Positions 30,248 to 41,080 of a stretch of DNA of 64,000 bases are shown in pieces. The stretch's first letter is position 1; each line of letters begins with the position of its first letter. Under the pieces are notes generated by a model. That model worked only from the letters and a program-made list of their open reading frames with translations, searched no databases and had not been told where the DNA came from. The stretch comes from Histomonas meleagridis (Eukaryota; Parabasalia; Tritrichomonadida; Dientamoebidae): contig WSYJ01000092.1 in the NCBI GenBank assembly GCA_020186115.1, positions 656,001-720,000 of the forward strand, read 5' to 3'. The position numbers and the translations under genes are program-made.

Positions 30248-31336
30248 TTAATAGCAATGCGTCAAACTCACAATTTGGAAGAATTCGTCACTTTCAGGTG
30301 GAATATATTCAACTGATGTATTGATCTCAATATTGTACTTATTTATCACTGGTCGATATACTGGAATCGCAATCAATCGATATATGTATCCGAGTCCTGC
30401 CCAAAATGCCATCATAGTTTGGCCAACTGCTGGACTCAACTTACCTTCCAATTTCTTTCGTCCAATTATACGAAGATCCGAATTATATGAATCTGTCTTG
30501 AATCCGCTGATGTCTGTCCACGTGATTTTTCTTCCATTTTGATCTTTCTCTGGCAAAAACACTCGATATCTTTCTCGAAATGTGTTCACATATTCTTCGA
30601 CTCCTTCTGGATATGTCGCATTTAAATTGATTTGTGTCCATGCATAGTCACCAAGTTCTGGTATGTTATATGATGTTGAGGCATTTGTTGCATTAACACG
30701 GAATGTTGGTGGATTACAATAGTAATAAGTTGTGCCACCTTTACCCTTGAATTCAGAAACACCTGTAAAACCAATTTCAAGATATGGAAGCTCATTAATT
30801 GTTCCATTAATATCGCTTTCATATGATGAATATGACACTTGGTGACTGATTGCTTTATCAACTGTTGTATCATTTCGAATTTTTATTGGTGTTATGATAC
30901 CTAAAGAAAAAGCGCCAGCAAGAAAAAGGATGGACAAGATGAAAAGTATGAGACTGAATCGAAATTCTATATAGAAATAAAATGGAAATGAGACCAAAAA
31001 AATTATTAAGCAACAATAATAGGTCCAATATAATGCAAGAGGTGTGGTTGCCATTTCTAAGAAATCAAGTTGAGGATTTTGTTTTTTGGCTTCAAGATAT
31101 TCACTGCGTGGAATAAAAAACGAACAAAAGAAAAGTATTGTGAAGAAAACTATTAAAATGCCACATACTACAAAACCTATTATATTGCACTTTGTGGGTT
31201 TAGGCCATTCAAATTCTTTTTTTGGAGTTGGTTCTGGAGGACTATAAGGTGGAGTATCAGCATCATCACAATAATCTTGTTTATATTCAACATCTTCTTT
31301 GTAAAGATCTTGCATTTCGAGCTTATTTTCATTCAT
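30248..31336 (-). CDS. Three-TM membrane protein family, member 3
   Basis: A 362-residue intact member with the same plan as the 22530 gene. It has an acidic head with PPYSPPEPTPKKEFEWPKPTKC, TM1 at about 52-75, FIPRSEYLEAKKQNPQLDF, TM2 and TM3 to about 158. A large polar domain follows with ELPYLEIGFTGVS, YYYCNPP, N-glycosylation sites (NATNAS, NAT), ITWTDISGFK and a conserved end (SLTHCY). It is very similar to the 33241 copy and probably a tandem duplicate. Its ATG context GTTCCATG is shared with that copy. The family function is unknown; a surface or endomembrane receptor-like role is a guess from topology. Confidence 0.88.
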   Translation of the reverse strand: MNENKLEMQDLYKEDVEYKQDYCDDADTPPYSPPEPTPKKEFEWPKPTKCNIIGFVVCGILIVFFTILFFCSFFIPRSEYLEAKKQNPQLDFLEMATTPLALYWTYYCCLIIFLVSFPFYFYIEFRFSLILFILSILFLAGAFSLGIITPIKIRNDTTVDKAISHQVSYSSYESDINGTINELPYLEIGFTGVSEFKGKGGTTYYYCNPPTFRVNATNASTSYNIPELGDYAWTQINLNATYPEGVEEYVNTFRERYRVFLPEKDQNGRKITWTDISGFKTDSYNSDLRIIGRKKLEGKLSPAVGQTMMAFWAGLGYIYRLIAIPVYRPVINKYNIEINTSVEYIPPESDEFFQIVSLTHCY

Positions 31337-32410
31337 GGAACAAAAAAATTATGGAGAACAACTCAACTATTCAAACAACGGCAAACCTTCTCAACCATTC
31401 AAATAACGACAATTGTCATTAGTTATTATCATCAGAACTCTTCAGAATTTTTCAGAAATTTGTGAAGTTTTTCATACTTATTGAACAAACATGTTTGCGT
31501 GCTTTTGAGTGAGGTTAATTTAACGTTATCGAAACCATCGCCATTTCTTTTGTGATTTTCTGGTCGGCTCATTACAATTATATTTTAACATGCTTAACAA
31601 ACTTCAAACAATTTTATTTTAAATCATGAAAAATGTGTGAAATTAACTTCCTCAAAAAACTTTTCTTAATTAATTAAAATGTGCTGCAAATCGAAAACAT
31701 TATAATATGTAATATGATAAGGGAACATTTTGGTGACATATTTATTAATAAAATATCAATAAGAATAATCATAAAAAATAAATTTAATTATTATGAATAA
31801 CAATAATAATAAATTCAAAATAATGTTAATATGAATGCAATTTCATAAAATTTTCACGATAAAAATGATTAAAATTTAAACATGATGGATGATATAGTTT
31901 TGTAAGCTTCATAAAAATTTGAGTTGATTCAAGTTCACGTATAGAACTGATTTTTTGTCACACATTAAATTAAGGTGATTACACTTCTGTCATTAAAAAA
32001 ATAATATATATAATTATACTTTAATTCGATTAAAATTTATTTTAAGCAAGATATTATGATTTTATTTTGAAATGTAACCCTTTTTTTTGAAATTGTTTAT
32101 TAAATATTAAATGACCATTTATTCAAACATATCGGTTATTCCTCCAATTTCACTATGGTTTTTTGAATGAAAACGGGTTGTTCGGCTCTTTGTGTGTAAA
32201 AACGAACGTTTACAGTTGGGATTCGAACGCTCCCATAGATTAAAGCGGTTCCATACGTTAACTGATTGAGTTAGTTGATCAATCCATCATTAATATATTC
32301 ATTGAATAACTCAGAATTGATGTAAGGTGGATTTCGAACTCGAATCATTAAATCCTCGTCTTGTTGTAAACCGTTTTTCTGTAAATCGTCACTAAATAGG
32401 TGTTTTGTTA
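31337..32410. other. Intergenic, no gene seen
   Basis: AT-rich spacer. Around 32200-32240 there is a short GC-richer stretch with a GATTCGAA core that recalls a tRNA T-loop, but no tRNA fold can be built. No ORF is supported. Confidence 0.5.
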
Positions 32411-32935
32411 TTAACATGGAGTAAGGGCATCACCTGCTGCTGAAACACATGTAAGGAGTGTCAGATGAATTTCTTTTCTAGTTGAAAAATGGTGAACATT
32501 GTTTAAGTTAATTTTGGCATCAACAAAAACTTTCTTCGGTTTTCGATCTTCCCAAGATGAAGCTCCTACTTCATTATAATTCTGTTAAATTTCATCAACA
32601 TGTTTATACATGTTTTGGAAGTGATATCTTAAATATTCTCTAGGAACTGCAATTCTTGTGTCTTCTTGAGGAAAAGATCTGTATTTTTTAATTTTATCTC
32701 TATTTCGAAGATAAAATGATTTATTCATCCCTTTGTTATGTACAAATTAAACTTCTCTTTGATAAAAGATAATATCTGCCTATGGGGTGTCATTGCATTT
32801 CCCTCACTAGATGCTTCTATAATAGTAACGGTTTGAACAATTATTTTTTCTTTATCTTCTTCTAAACTCTGTGCCGACCTAAAGGTTATGGTTTATGTGG
32901 GCCATTTGATATACTTCTAGAAACCGTTTTATGGC
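32411..32935 (-). pseudogene. Remnant of a pogo-like DDE transposase
   Basis: Fragments in changing frames read in transposase order. NGPHKP lies near 32900. SLEEDKEKIIVQTVTIIEAS lies near 32830. A block ending in FPQEDTRIAVPREYLRYHFQNMYKHVDEI lies near 32640. Then VGASSWEDRKPKKVFVDAKI and RKEIHLTLLTCVSAAGDAL end at TAA near 32411. The E-V-G-x-S-x-W-E-D-R-K-P-K block resembles CENP-B/pogo-type transposases, around the first catalytic Asp region. Several stops and frameshifts show that it is dead. I see no flanking inverted repeats. Confidence 0.6.
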
Positions 32936-33240
32936 ACATGTTAAAGATGAATGCTAGTTAATTATAAGTGAAAGTAACAAAATCGAATTCAGATGCATAT
33001 TTGTGGAGAAAACAAAGTTGGTGATTTTTATATTATAAATTCTTGAAATCAGGATCCCTTAATAACGACCTAGTAAATCTCTGGGAAATACCAATAGCAT
33101 CTAATTTTGTTTGTTTCCTCTAGTGGCATTGCTTGAGTTAATGTTGACATCGAGAAAAACGAAGTTTACACATAAAGAATTTATTAACGTATTACAACGT
33201 ATGGGACCACTTTAAATCCCTAACTTGTATATAAAAATGA
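32936..33240. other. Intergenic, no feature seen
   Basis: Short AT-rich spacer between the transposase remnant and a three-TM gene. It may contain further eroded transposase sequence, but I cannot read it. Confidence 0.45.
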
Positions 33241-34344
33241 TTAATTACAATGCGTCAAACTCACAATTTGGAAGAATTCGTCACTTTCGGGTAGAATGTT
33301 TTCAACTGATGTATTGATCTCAATATTGTACTTATTTATCACTGGATGATAGAAAGGAATCGCAATCAATCGGTATATGTATCCGAGTCCTGCCCAAAAT
33401 GCCATCATAGTTTGGCCAACTGCTGGACTCAACTTACCTTCCAATTTCTTTCGTCCAATTATACGAAGATCCGAATTATATGAATCTGTCTTGAATCCGC
33501 TGATGTCTGTCCACGTGATTTTTCTTCCATTTTGATCTTTCTCTGGCAAAAACGCTCGATATCTTTCTCGATATTGATTGACAAATTCTTCAGCTCCTTC
33601 TGGATATGTCGCATTTAATTTGATTTGTGTCCATGCATAGTCACCAAGTTCTGGTGTGTTATATAATGTTGAGGCATTTGTTGCATTAATACGTATTGTT
33701 GGTGGATAACAATAGTAATAAGTTGTCTTCTTTTTCCTACTTTTTATAGAAACACCTGTAAAACCAATTTCAAGATATGGAAGCTCATTAATTGTTCCAT
33801 TAATATCGCTTTCATATGATGAATATGACACTTGGTGACTGATTGCTTTATCAACAAGAGAATCTATACGAATATATACTGGGCTCAAGATACCAAAAAC
33901 TAAAATGCCTGCGCCAGAAATAATTGTGCATACTATAAGAAATATAGAAGGTGTTTCAATATGATCAAGAAAGAAAAATAGTGGAAGTGAAACCAGAAAA
34001 ATTATTATGCAACAATAATATGTCCAATATAATGCAAGAGGTGTGGTTGCAACTTCTAAGAAATCAAGTTGAGGATTTTGTTTTTTGGCTTCAAGATATT
34101 CACTGCGTGGAATAAAATAAGAACAAAAGAATACCAGGGTGAAGAAAACAATACCAATGCCGCATGCTACAAAACTTAGTATATTTTCTGGGAAGCATGT
34201 AGGCCATTCAAATTCTTTTTTTGGAGTTGGTTCTGGAGGTTTATAAGGTGGAAGATCTGCTTCATCAAAATAGGTTTGCTTTTTTTCAGTGTCATTGTCA
34301 TCTTCTTGAAAAAGATCCTGCATTTCGTGGTTATTTTCGTCCAT
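33241..34344 (-). CDS. Three-TM membrane protein family, member 4
   Basis: A 367-residue intact member from the ATG at 34344 (MDENNHEMQDL). Order: acidic head with PPYKPPEPTPKKEFEWP, TM1, FIPRSEYLEAKKQNPQLDF, TM2 and TM3, then the polar domain with YLEIGFTGVS, YYYCYPP, NATNAS, ITWTDISGFK and a conserved SLTHCN end. Long blocks are identical to the 30248 copy, while the TM2-TM3 loop and the stretch around VNQYRERYR differ. This patchwork suggests gene conversion between neighbours. Function is unknown. Confidence 0.87.
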   Translation of the reverse strand: MDENNHEMQDLFQEDDNDTEKKQTYFDEADLPPYKPPEPTPKKEFEWPTCFPENILSFVACGIGIVFFTLVFFCSYFIPRSEYLEAKKQNPQLDFLEVATTPLALYWTYYCCIIIFLVSLPLFFFLDHIETPSIFLIVCTIISGAGILVFGILSPVYIRIDSLVDKAISHQVSYSSYESDINGTINELPYLEIGFTGVSIKSRKKKTTYYYCYPPTIRINATNASTLYNTPELGDYAWTQIKLNATYPEGAEEFVNQYRERYRAFLPEKDQNGRKITWTDISGFKTDSYNSDLRIIGRKKLEGKLSPAVGQTMMAFWAGLGYIYRLIAIPFYHPVINKYNIEINTSVENILPESDEFFQIVSLTHCN

Positions 34345-34530
34345 GGAACAAAAAATTATGGGATGAATCAATTAACCACCAAAGTCACAGAATTTTTCTT
34401 TGAACGTTTGGGCAAGAAATTTCTTAAAAAGGTCCTTTCAAAAAGTTTTTGGTTAATGTGGGCTTTTGTGAATTATCTTCGGTTATCATTAACCGTCATA
34501 CTTGTTCGTCACGTTCTTCAGGAATATAAT

Positions 34531-34698
34531 TCATATAAAATATGAACAAAAAAAAAGCACCGTGAAAAAACCTATAAAAATGGCACATATGACACAAGCT
34601 ATTTTAACCCCATCTGTGCATATATCATAAGAAATATTCTCCTCTATTGTTGAAGTAGTCGGATTTCGTGATTTGTGAAAGCTTTCGCAAATACTCAT
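34531..34698 (-). pseudogene. Three-TM family, member 5, N-terminal fragment only
   Basis: A 55-codon ORF begins at an ATG at 34698 and ends at TGA inside the family motif. Its GFFTVLFFCSYFI matches TM1 of the other copies (FFTILFFCSYFIPRSEY), and the stop falls where PRSEY should follow. No later family blocks are found upstream or downstream, so this is a truncated copy. Confidence 0.6.
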
Positions 34699-35491
34699 AA
34701 AAATTCAAAAATATTATTTGAACTTTTGAGAAGGATATCTACATGGTGTATTCAAATCATTAAATTCATGCAATTGTCCAACTTCTAAAAATGTTTTTTG
34801 GTGTTCTGTTATGAAATGTCATTCATGAGTGTTCTTACTTTTTTTAAGTTCTTATAACTTTTTTACAGAATTGATTCAATTATCTGTTTTTTAAAATAAA
34901 CACTATTTAAATCCCTTTACTAAAAATAACAAAATCATGTTGATTAAAAAAATGACTTAAAATACATTTGAGTAATTCAAAAAATCAATATAATTTAGAT
35001 TATCATTTCATAACTGATAAAATGAAATAAATAAAGAGAACATAGTGCTTCTTGTTTGCTAGTATTTAGTGCGCAAGTTGAAGAAATGAAATTAATGATT
35101 GTGCAAAAAATCAAATTTAAATCATTTTGTTTTTGTTTCATGTAGTACTTTAATTACCTTACTTACATTTATAAATGTATCAATATAATTTCCTTTTTCA
35201 CATTAGGTAACGCTTACAATGATTTTCTTTTCTTAAACAAGGAAAATGCTCATAACAAATTTGCATCATTGCTTTAAATAAAGTTAATCATAATTTGATT
35301 TACCGATCTGCAGATCTAAATGCATTTTCACCAATTTTAATACACAAAATGCAATGAATGATGTATGAAAGCAACCAACGAAGGTAAAATGGTTTTTACA
35401 TTATCAATTATTTATTAAATGACTAAAAAGAAAAAAATTGACTCAAAATACATTTATTTGAGTAAATCGCAAAAGTATCAACACAAAAAAT
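34699..35491. other. Intergenic, no feature seen
   Basis: AT-rich spacer with no supported ORF, RNA or long repeat. Confidence 0.55.
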
Positions 35492-37546
35492 CTATTGCAA
35501 CTCCTTCATCTTTGTCTCCAAGTATTTATATGTCATTGCAAATTGTGTGATACTATATTCTTCTTGAGGTTCCAACACACCAGCAAATGGTTGTACGTAC
35601 TCATTCATGAACTTATAAGTTGGTGCTAAGAACTTTGCATTTGATAAAACAGTTGCATATAATGCAAATGGAACAATTTGATCTGCGCCAACTTCGTCAA
35701 TGTCTTGAGTTTGTAACAAACCAACAAGCACTAGGTAAGCTTGATGTAAATGGAAGATACAAGACATTGGCATATTGCAATCGAGGGCGCTCTTGAACTC
35801 ATTCGCGAACAGCCTCAGCTTGTCAGGGTTTTTCTGATAAGCTTTCAAAAAGTCGTTTTGAGAGATGTCCAAAAGTGCGCTTTTCTTATCGTCGAAGAAT
35901 TTGTTGATTTTCGTGTCCAGCTCGAGCATTTCTTTTGATGTTTTAATATGCTCAAGGACGCGATAATGGTGTGACAAAATGATATACAAATTCTTAGGTA
36001 AGTTTTCAAATGATAAGTTAGACGAAGAAATATAATCAATGATTTTCTTGTGTAAATCAAGAAAACTCCGTGGATTAGTATAAACGTCATTGTCACTAGG
36101 ACAATTGTTAGATGGATCCTTAAGATATTGTTGTACGACTATCGAAAGTGTGTTTAGATCAATTTCGTTGTTAACGTTCTTCGGTATTTTACTTGACAAT
36201 TCTTTGAGTTTGCTGATGTAAGCGTATTGCGGGCTATATGTTGAGATATCTTGGAGAAGACCATTAGACGCAGAGTCCCCAGTGTCACAAAACACGGCTT
36301 CTTCAATAGATTTACATAATTTCGGAATTGTCCATTTTGACAAATCAAGATGATAAAGTCGCTCTATCTCTAGCTCGAGATCTGGATCACCATATAGAGA
36401 TGAAATCGATGCGATTTTATGGAAATAATCAATGAAATTGGGCTGATTTTCAGATAACTTAATAAGATCGGCTTTCATCAAAAAGTTATGGGCTATGAAG
36501 GGAACACTGCTTAGTTTGGATGAGCTACGTGATTGTGTCGCAGTATATGATGATAATTGAAGAAAACATAAACTTCCAGCAATCTTTATATCATTATCAA
36601 TTTCATGAAGCCAGCAAGGATTCACAAGAGTGAAAGATTGAAAATCTTTATAAATGCTTTTGAGTCGTTTTTCTGATGGAATTATACAAACAATCGGATT
36701 AGAGTCACTAGGTGATTCAGTGATCTTGTTGAGGAGTTCTTCAGCTTTGCTGCTATTGAAATAGCGTGAAAGTGAGTCAATAAGAAGTGAAATTTCCTCT
36801 TTGGCAAATATGTCAATATCAACTTGGGAAATTCCAAAAGAAGTGTGATGAAGAATGAACGGCTTAAGGAAGGCGTTGAAGAAGAGGGATTTTTTGGATG
36901 AGTTGTATCGAATAATAAATCGGAAAAATTCTGGAATAAGTGGTTGAAGCTTCTTTAGGAGTTTAATAATCTTTGCCTTAAGGATGTGAACGGATTTTTT
37001 GATATCTGAATGGTGATTTTCCTGAGTATTTTGGAGATAAAGAAATGCTTTTGATATAACAATAGAAAAATAATTCTGAATTAATGGATGAACTAAAAGG
37101 CATTGACAAAGTTTTTCTACTATTGAATCATCATCCACATGAGAAATAAATTCTGCAAATGATTCACAACTTTCTACTGACCATAAAAAATTATATACAG
37201 ACAAAAGACAAAGAAAGGCATTGAGTGTAAGTGGGCCACTCATTTTAGAAAATTTTTCAGCAAACGCTGATGAATCATTTTGAAACTTTTGTAGTTGGTT
37301 TAATAATTTTGCTTTGCTTACAACATTTGAAGGCTGTGAATCTACGGCAGAAATTAACTCTTTTTGGTTTGGCTTATTCAAAACTGTCCATATACTCACA
37401 GCAGAAACATATAATGAGTACATATAATCTCTTAATTGAGTATCATATGAAATTTGAAGCCTTTTAACTTCTTCTTCCTTCCGTTGGTGGTCAACATGAT
37501 ATTTTTTAATTCTCATTTGTAGATCAAACAGCATATCAGCTTCCAT
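35492..37546 (-). CDS. VPS9-domain protein, likely Rab5-type guanine exchange factor
   Basis: A 684-residue soluble helical protein. Near the C-terminus (about 600-680), VGADQIVPFALYATVLSNAKFLAPTYKFM followed by EEYSITQFAMTYKYLE matches the VPS9 core. The D-x-x-x-P-x-x-x-Y Asp and Tyr are present in the GADQIVPFALY stretch. VPS9 domains exchange nucleotide on Rab5-family GTPases at early endosomes. The N-terminus starts with a short coiled coil (KKYHVDHQRKEEEVKRLQ), and the middle is an unassigned helical region. Trichomonads have several proteins of this layout. A VPS16 gene lies elsewhere in the window. Confidence 0.85.
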   Translation of the reverse strand: MEADMLFDLQMRIKKYHVDHQRKEEEVKRLQISYDTQLRDYMYSLYVSAVSIWTVLNKPNQKELISAVDSQPSNVVSKAKLLNQLQKFQNDSSAFAEKFSKMSGPLTLNAFLCLLSVYNFLWSVESCESFAEFISHVDDDSIVEKLCQCLLVHPLIQNYFSIVISKAFLYLQNTQENHHSDIKKSVHILKAKIIKLLKKLQPLIPEFFRFIIRYNSSKKSLFFNAFLKPFILHHTSFGISQVDIDIFAKEEISLLIDSLSRYFNSSKAEELLNKITESPSDSNPIVCIIPSEKRLKSIYKDFQSFTLVNPCWLHEIDNDIKIAGSLCFLQLSSYTATQSRSSSKLSSVPFIAHNFLMKADLIKLSENQPNFIDYFHKIASISSLYGDPDLELEIERLYHLDLSKWTIPKLCKSIEEAVFCDTGDSASNGLLQDISTYSPQYAYISKLKELSSKIPKNVNNEIDLNTLSIVVQQYLKDPSNNCPSDNDVYTNPRSFLDLHKKIIDYISSSNLSFENLPKNLYIILSHHYRVLEHIKTSKEMLELDTKINKFFDDKKSALLDISQNDFLKAYQKNPDKLRLFANEFKSALDCNMPMSCIFHLHQAYLVLVGLLQTQDIDEVGADQIVPFALYATVLSNAKFLAPTYKFMNEYVQPFAGVLEPQEEYSITQFAMTYKYLETKMKELQ

Positions 37547-38133
37547 TAGTTGTATGATAACTTTTTCAATTTATATCAGATTATTTTGGATTCAATATTT
37601 GAGTTAAATTTGACAGGAAAAAATCATTTTTTTCTTTCTCAGTTTCAAAGTTTACAAAATAATTATTATCATTTTCTTATCACAAACAAGTATCAGGTCA
37701 TTTTGTAGTACTTTAATTTTAATCTTCAACCTTTTTCCAATGTAATCTTTGGAATTTTTAAAGTATTTTTATAATTTTGATAACAAAGCCATCCCGTTTA
37801 AGCAATTTTAGAGCATATTTCAATTAACTAAGTTTGCATATCAAGAAAAAACCAGTTTAAAAAACCCGTGCAATGCATTCAAAAAGTTGATTTTTTCATA
37901 GCGTTATCAAAAAATTGATGGAATAACGTATTGAAAAAATTATCGATAATTTGCTGTAACAAAAAACAGATTCCTTTTATAATAATGATTAATGAAATAA
38001 GTTGATACATATTAAATATTTTGAAATTTGATATTGAGTTTTTATTAATAATATTTTTCGCTAGTTATAGGAAAAAGTTGTTGGAAGTATCCAACAAAGA
38101 CTACATAAAATGTAATCAATAATTTTCCCTATT
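37547..38133. other. Intergenic, no feature seen
   Basis: AT-rich spacer between the VPS9 gene and the end of ankyrin locus 3. Confidence 0.55.
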
Positions 38134-41080
38134 TATAAAAGTAAATCTATCACTTCTGTTCTGCCATTCATAGAGGCAAGTAATATTGGAAATTCATTTA
38201 CAAAGAAATAATTCCAAAAAAAAAATTGAAACATATTTTTCTCAAAATAAACTTTCAATAATAAAAACAAATATTTGTATAAAATTCATCTATATCTTTT
38301 TGTTCTAGAAGTACTTTAACGATTTGAGCATAACCTTTTTCACATGCCCATAACAATGCAGTTCTTTATCATAAAAATAAACATCGAATAATATTATGAA
38401 ATGTTAAAAATTTAAAATTTAACATTAAAAATAATGAATTAATATCTGTTGCATTAACATTAATACCATCTTGTTTAAGAAGTATTTTAACTATTTCTGT
38501 AGTACCAATTATAGAAGCCCAAATTAATGGAGTCCGATATTATTTTAAAAAAAATTCCAAATATATTATTGATATATTAAATCATAAAATTCAACATGAA
38601 ATTTATATAATAAATATCATATGTATTAATATTTTTTATTCCTAATGATAGAATCAATTCAACAATTTTCGAACGATCATTTGAAATTGCATAAAATAAA
38701 ACTGCTGTATAAAAATTTAAATAAATTTTAATATTTTTGTATGAACAATAAATAAAATTTATTAATTTCATTTATATTAGGATCATTATCTTGCTGTTGA
38801 AGTATCATTTTCACAATATCTATATGATTATTAATTGTTGCTTTAATTATTGCTGACCCAAATAATTTCATTATATTCCAAAAATTATAACAAAACATTA
38901 AATAATTAAAAATTAACATTAAACAAAATATTTAAATATTACATGTATTTATATCAATTCCTTTCTGTTTAAGAAGTATTTTTACACAAATAACACTTCC
39001 ATATTCAGATGCTATCATAAGTGCTGTATTCTATAATTTGAATTATTTCCAAATATTTTTTTGGAACATTAAATTTTTTATATAAATTTTAAGCCCATTA
39101 AATAAACATCTTTCTTATTGATATCAATTCCCTTTTGTTTAAGAAATAAATCAACTAATTCAATGTTGTTATTTTTTGATGCTAACATAAGTGGTGTTTG
39201 ATATTATTCAAATAAATTCCAAATATTTTGTTAAAACAACACTTCCACTTACATTTATATTAAATTCTTTTTGTTCTATTAAAGTTTTTACTATTTCATT
39301 TTTACTATATTGAGAAGCCCAAATTAATAATATATTAAATAATATAAATAAATTGTATACAATATTTAGAAACTTTAAGTTATTTAAATAAACTTTAAAT
39401 ATAATTTTAAAACATTTTCTACTTCATTATCTATTTCTTCATTATCTAATAAAAGATTAAAAATTTCTTTAAATTCTTTTTGATATGAAATCGTAAGTGC
39501 TGTTTCATTTATTATAATGAAAAACTAAATTGTCTAATAAAACATTATAAAAATTTATATAAACATTAAACAATCACAAAAAATATTCTCAATATTAATA
39601 TCAAGATTTTTATTTTCAAGTAATAATTTTACAATTTCCATATTACCATTTCTACATGCAAAAATTAATGCTGTATCAAATCATTTAAACAAATGCCAAA
39701 TATAATTTTTAAACATTCTTTTATAAAAACAAACATTATAAAATACAAAAATAACATTTTTAACATTTAAATCAATTTTTTTATTCATTAAGAGCATTTT
39801 TATTACATCAATTTGTTGATATTTCGATGCATTTATTAACGCTGTATTATAAATTACAAATAAACTCCAAAAGTATAAAATAAATATTAAATAAGAAAAC
39901 AAAACTTCAAATAAAAATATGAAATATCTTTTGCATTTATATCAATATTTTTATGTTGAAGTAAATATTTAATGAGTTCAAAGTTTAAAGGTGTTATTGA
40001 ATATGGTAAAATATTTATTGGAATTCTATCATCAGATTTTATTAAATGTTTAAAAACATAAAAATTACCATATAATACTGAAGTGATAATAAGTTTCCGA
40101 TTTGGTTTAAGTCCTTCACCTTCTAAAAATGATAAAATTTCATAATTACTATATTGTATACATTTAACACCATAAGTTGTTAATTCCATTTGTGTTTTTT
40201 TCTTTTTTTCTTTATTCGCATTTTGTTTATTTATAGAATTATCATAAAGATAATGAAAAATATCATTTCGATGAAATTCAATTGCTGTTTCGAATGATTC
40301 TTTAAATGTCGAATGATTTTGTTCACATAAATGAATGATTTCAAGGTTTCCACCTGCAATAGCATATTTGCCTGTTGCTCTTATATTAGAACCATTTAAT
40401 AATAAAAATTTAAAACATTTAATTGATCCAAAAAACGCCGCATAATCAATTAATGTTAAACTTTCTTCAGCAATAAAAGAATATATATCTAAAAATGATT
40501 GTCCTATGTTTTGATTAAAATCAAAATTCCTTCGTGTTGATATTTTTTGGAGTTTTTCGATTTCATCATTTCGAATTATCTCTGTAATTTGTAAAGAAGA
40601 ATTCAAATTTGAATTTTCATTTTCTTTTGATGAAAAAATAGTTTTTGTTTCACTCGAATTTATTTGATTTATTATATAAGGAAAATGAGATTGGATTTTA
40701 TTAAAAAGTAGATTTTTATTGATTTTTGTCATTTTCGCAAAAATATAGAGAGATTCATTCTTATTTAAATATAGAAGAAATTGAATAAATACTGTTAACG
40801 CTTTTGGTTCTTTAGAATTGATTTGATTTTCCATTTCTTCTATTTTATTTAAATAATCAAAATATAAACTTACATCTTTTCTTTGAGAAAGAAATGATGC
40901 ATAGATGCAATGACAAAGAACAACATTAAAAGAATAAGGTATATTTCTATCATAATTTTTCATTGTTAGATGTACTGCTTCAAGTAAATTTTTTTGTTCC
41001 AATCCGAATATTGTCTGGAGCAGTTGTAGTAAACTTTGCATATCTAATAGTTTTGGTAAAAAATTGTTTTCTTGCTGCAT
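38134..41080 (-). CDS. Ankyrin-repeat/DUF3447 protein, gene interrupted by regular inserts (ankyrin locus 3)
   Basis: The first segment (41080 to about 39930) is an intact ORF with the DUF3447-type region (TLIDYAAFFGSIKCFKFLLLN, AIAGGNLEIIHLCEQNH, AIEFHRNDIFHYLYDN) and a first ankyrin repeat. It is clearly paralogous to the 22107 gene. Eleven further ankyrin segments follow, for example TALINASKYQQIDVIKMLL, TALIFACRNGNMEIVKLLL and TALLWACEKGYAQIVKVLL. The last reads FPILLASMNGRTEVIDLLL and stops at TAA at 38134. All are separated by AT-rich inserts that break the frame. The segments differ strongly from one another but keep the ankyrin consensus. The start ATG has no clear Inr. Confidence 0.72.
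38193..39931 (-). repeat. Eleven phase-locked inserts between ankyrin repeats, mostly 86-88 nt
   Basis: On the same definition as locus 2 the inserts are 39846-39931, 39675-39761, 39504-39590, 39334-39419, 39198-39249, 39028-39113, 38857-38943, 38709-38766, 38534-38621, 38363-38449 and 38193-38284. Their lengths are 86, 87, 87, 86, 52, 86, 87, 58, 88, 87 and 92 nt. Most begin with a T-rich tract after A-K-D or its equivalent and carry TTTGGAATTTATTT-like sequence near the end. TGG lies exactly 24 nt before coding resumes in six of eleven. Several contain in-frame TAA or TAG. Confidence 0.8.

Noticed and set aside
32195-32280. tRNA-like stretch with a T-loop-like TTCGAA core and a D-arm-like segment on the minus strand
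   Set aside because: A D-stem can be drawn, but no anticodon stem, T-stem or acceptor stem pairs, so it is not a tRNA gene.
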